Shown here in pieces: positions 63,988-64,000 of a stretch of 64,000 nucleotides of DNA; positions within the stretch are counted from its first letter, which is position 1, and each line of letters begins with the position of its first letter. The stretch is from Dehalobacter sp. 12DCB1. Its GTDB lineage: Bacteria; Bacillota; Desulfitobacteriia; Desulfitobacteriales; Syntrophobotulaceae. A model generated the notes under the pieces. The model had not been told where the DNA came from and searched no databases. It saw only the letters and a program-made list of their open reading frames with translations. The position numbers and the translations under genes were made by a program. Location of the stretch: assembly GCF_004343605.1 (NCBI RefSeq), contig NZ_POSF01000019.1, positions 1 through 64,000 of the forward strand, read 5' to 3'.

Positions 63988-64000
63988 ATGAAACGCTTCA
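63988..64000 (+). CDS. Start of a gene cut by the window edge
   Basis: ATG at 63988 with GAGAGG seven bases upstream; only four codons are visible (MKRF), so no product can be named. Confidence 0.5.

Overview
The window is a mostly minus-strand, tightly packed chromosomal stretch of an anaerobic, low-to-medium GC Firmicute. The best fit is the Peptococcaceae/Desulfitobacteriaceae (Desulfitobacterium, Dehalobacter, Desulfosporosinus, Syntrophobotulus). This is inferred from strong Gram-positive ribosome-binding sites, a leucine T-box, a glmS ribozyme, the cdaA-cdaR-glmM order, class III ribonucleotide reductase, FeoAB, a double-cubane-cluster reductase with its ATPase activator, and a selenium-type sulfur cluster. 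No tRNA, rRNA, CRISPR array, intact transposon or prophage was seen.

Layout. 0.1-0.9 kb: a DUF3102 gene with an eroded C-terminus and a small ORF fragment. 0.9-4.4 kb: nrdR-nrdD-nrdG behind two NrdR boxes 32 bp apart. 4.6-5.3 kb: a repeat-rich unknown protein. 5.4-8.9 kb: cobalamin-dependent methionine synthase with a 30-bp perfect palindrome inside the gene. 9.2-11.6 kb: a two-component pair. 11.6-15.3 kb: ZIP transporter, HtpG, a lipoprotein. 15.3-18.2 kb: feoA-feoB-feoC with Fur boxes. 18.4-19.9 kb: fluoride channel, DUF190 protein, MurI. 20.1-24.6 kb: SpeD, T-box-controlled leuA, a UppS-like enzyme, a CHAP hydrolase. 25-29 kb: TypA, three small genes, MetA. 29.1-32.1 kb: the carboxynorspermidine pathway behind a long leader rich in hairpins. 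32.2-38.5 kb: MnmA and a cysteine/methionine sulfur block (MetY, CysK, Rrf2 regulator, CysE, LarE-like). 38.5-43 kb: a self-regulated MarR operon carrying a 20-residue peptide, TcdA, and csoR-copA-copZ. 43-46 kb: double-cubane reductase, its activator and a LysR regulator. 46-48.6 kb: a second CysK-MetY pair. 48.6-51 kb: TPM and LemA proteins, a pseudouridine synthase. 51.4-53.3 kb: cysteine-desulfurase-like enzyme, DUF3343 and DsrE-like proteins. 53.4-55 kb: an unknown protein and an orphan sigma-54 activator. 55-62.7 kb: glmS (with ribozyme), glmM, a FAD protein, cdaR and cdaA. 62.8-64 kb: a MazG-like protein, two small ORFs and the start of a further gene.

How it fits together. Sulfur and one-carbon metabolism dominate: MetA activates homoserine, MetY and CysK use sulfide, CysE supplies O-acetylserine, MetH finishes methionine, and SpeD with the carboxynorspermidine genes lead to polyamines. 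A 27-bp motif shared upstream of cysK and the larE-like gene suggests one regulator, plausibly the Rrf2 protein encoded between them. Iron and copper homeostasis are represented with operators that can be read directly. The least explained items are the hairpin-rich leader at 31.66-32.05 kb, the MarR operon peptide, the double-cubane reductase, the orphan sigma-54 activator with a Fur-like box on its promoter, the terminator between the glmS ribozyme and glmS, and the hairpin element at 57.4 kb.
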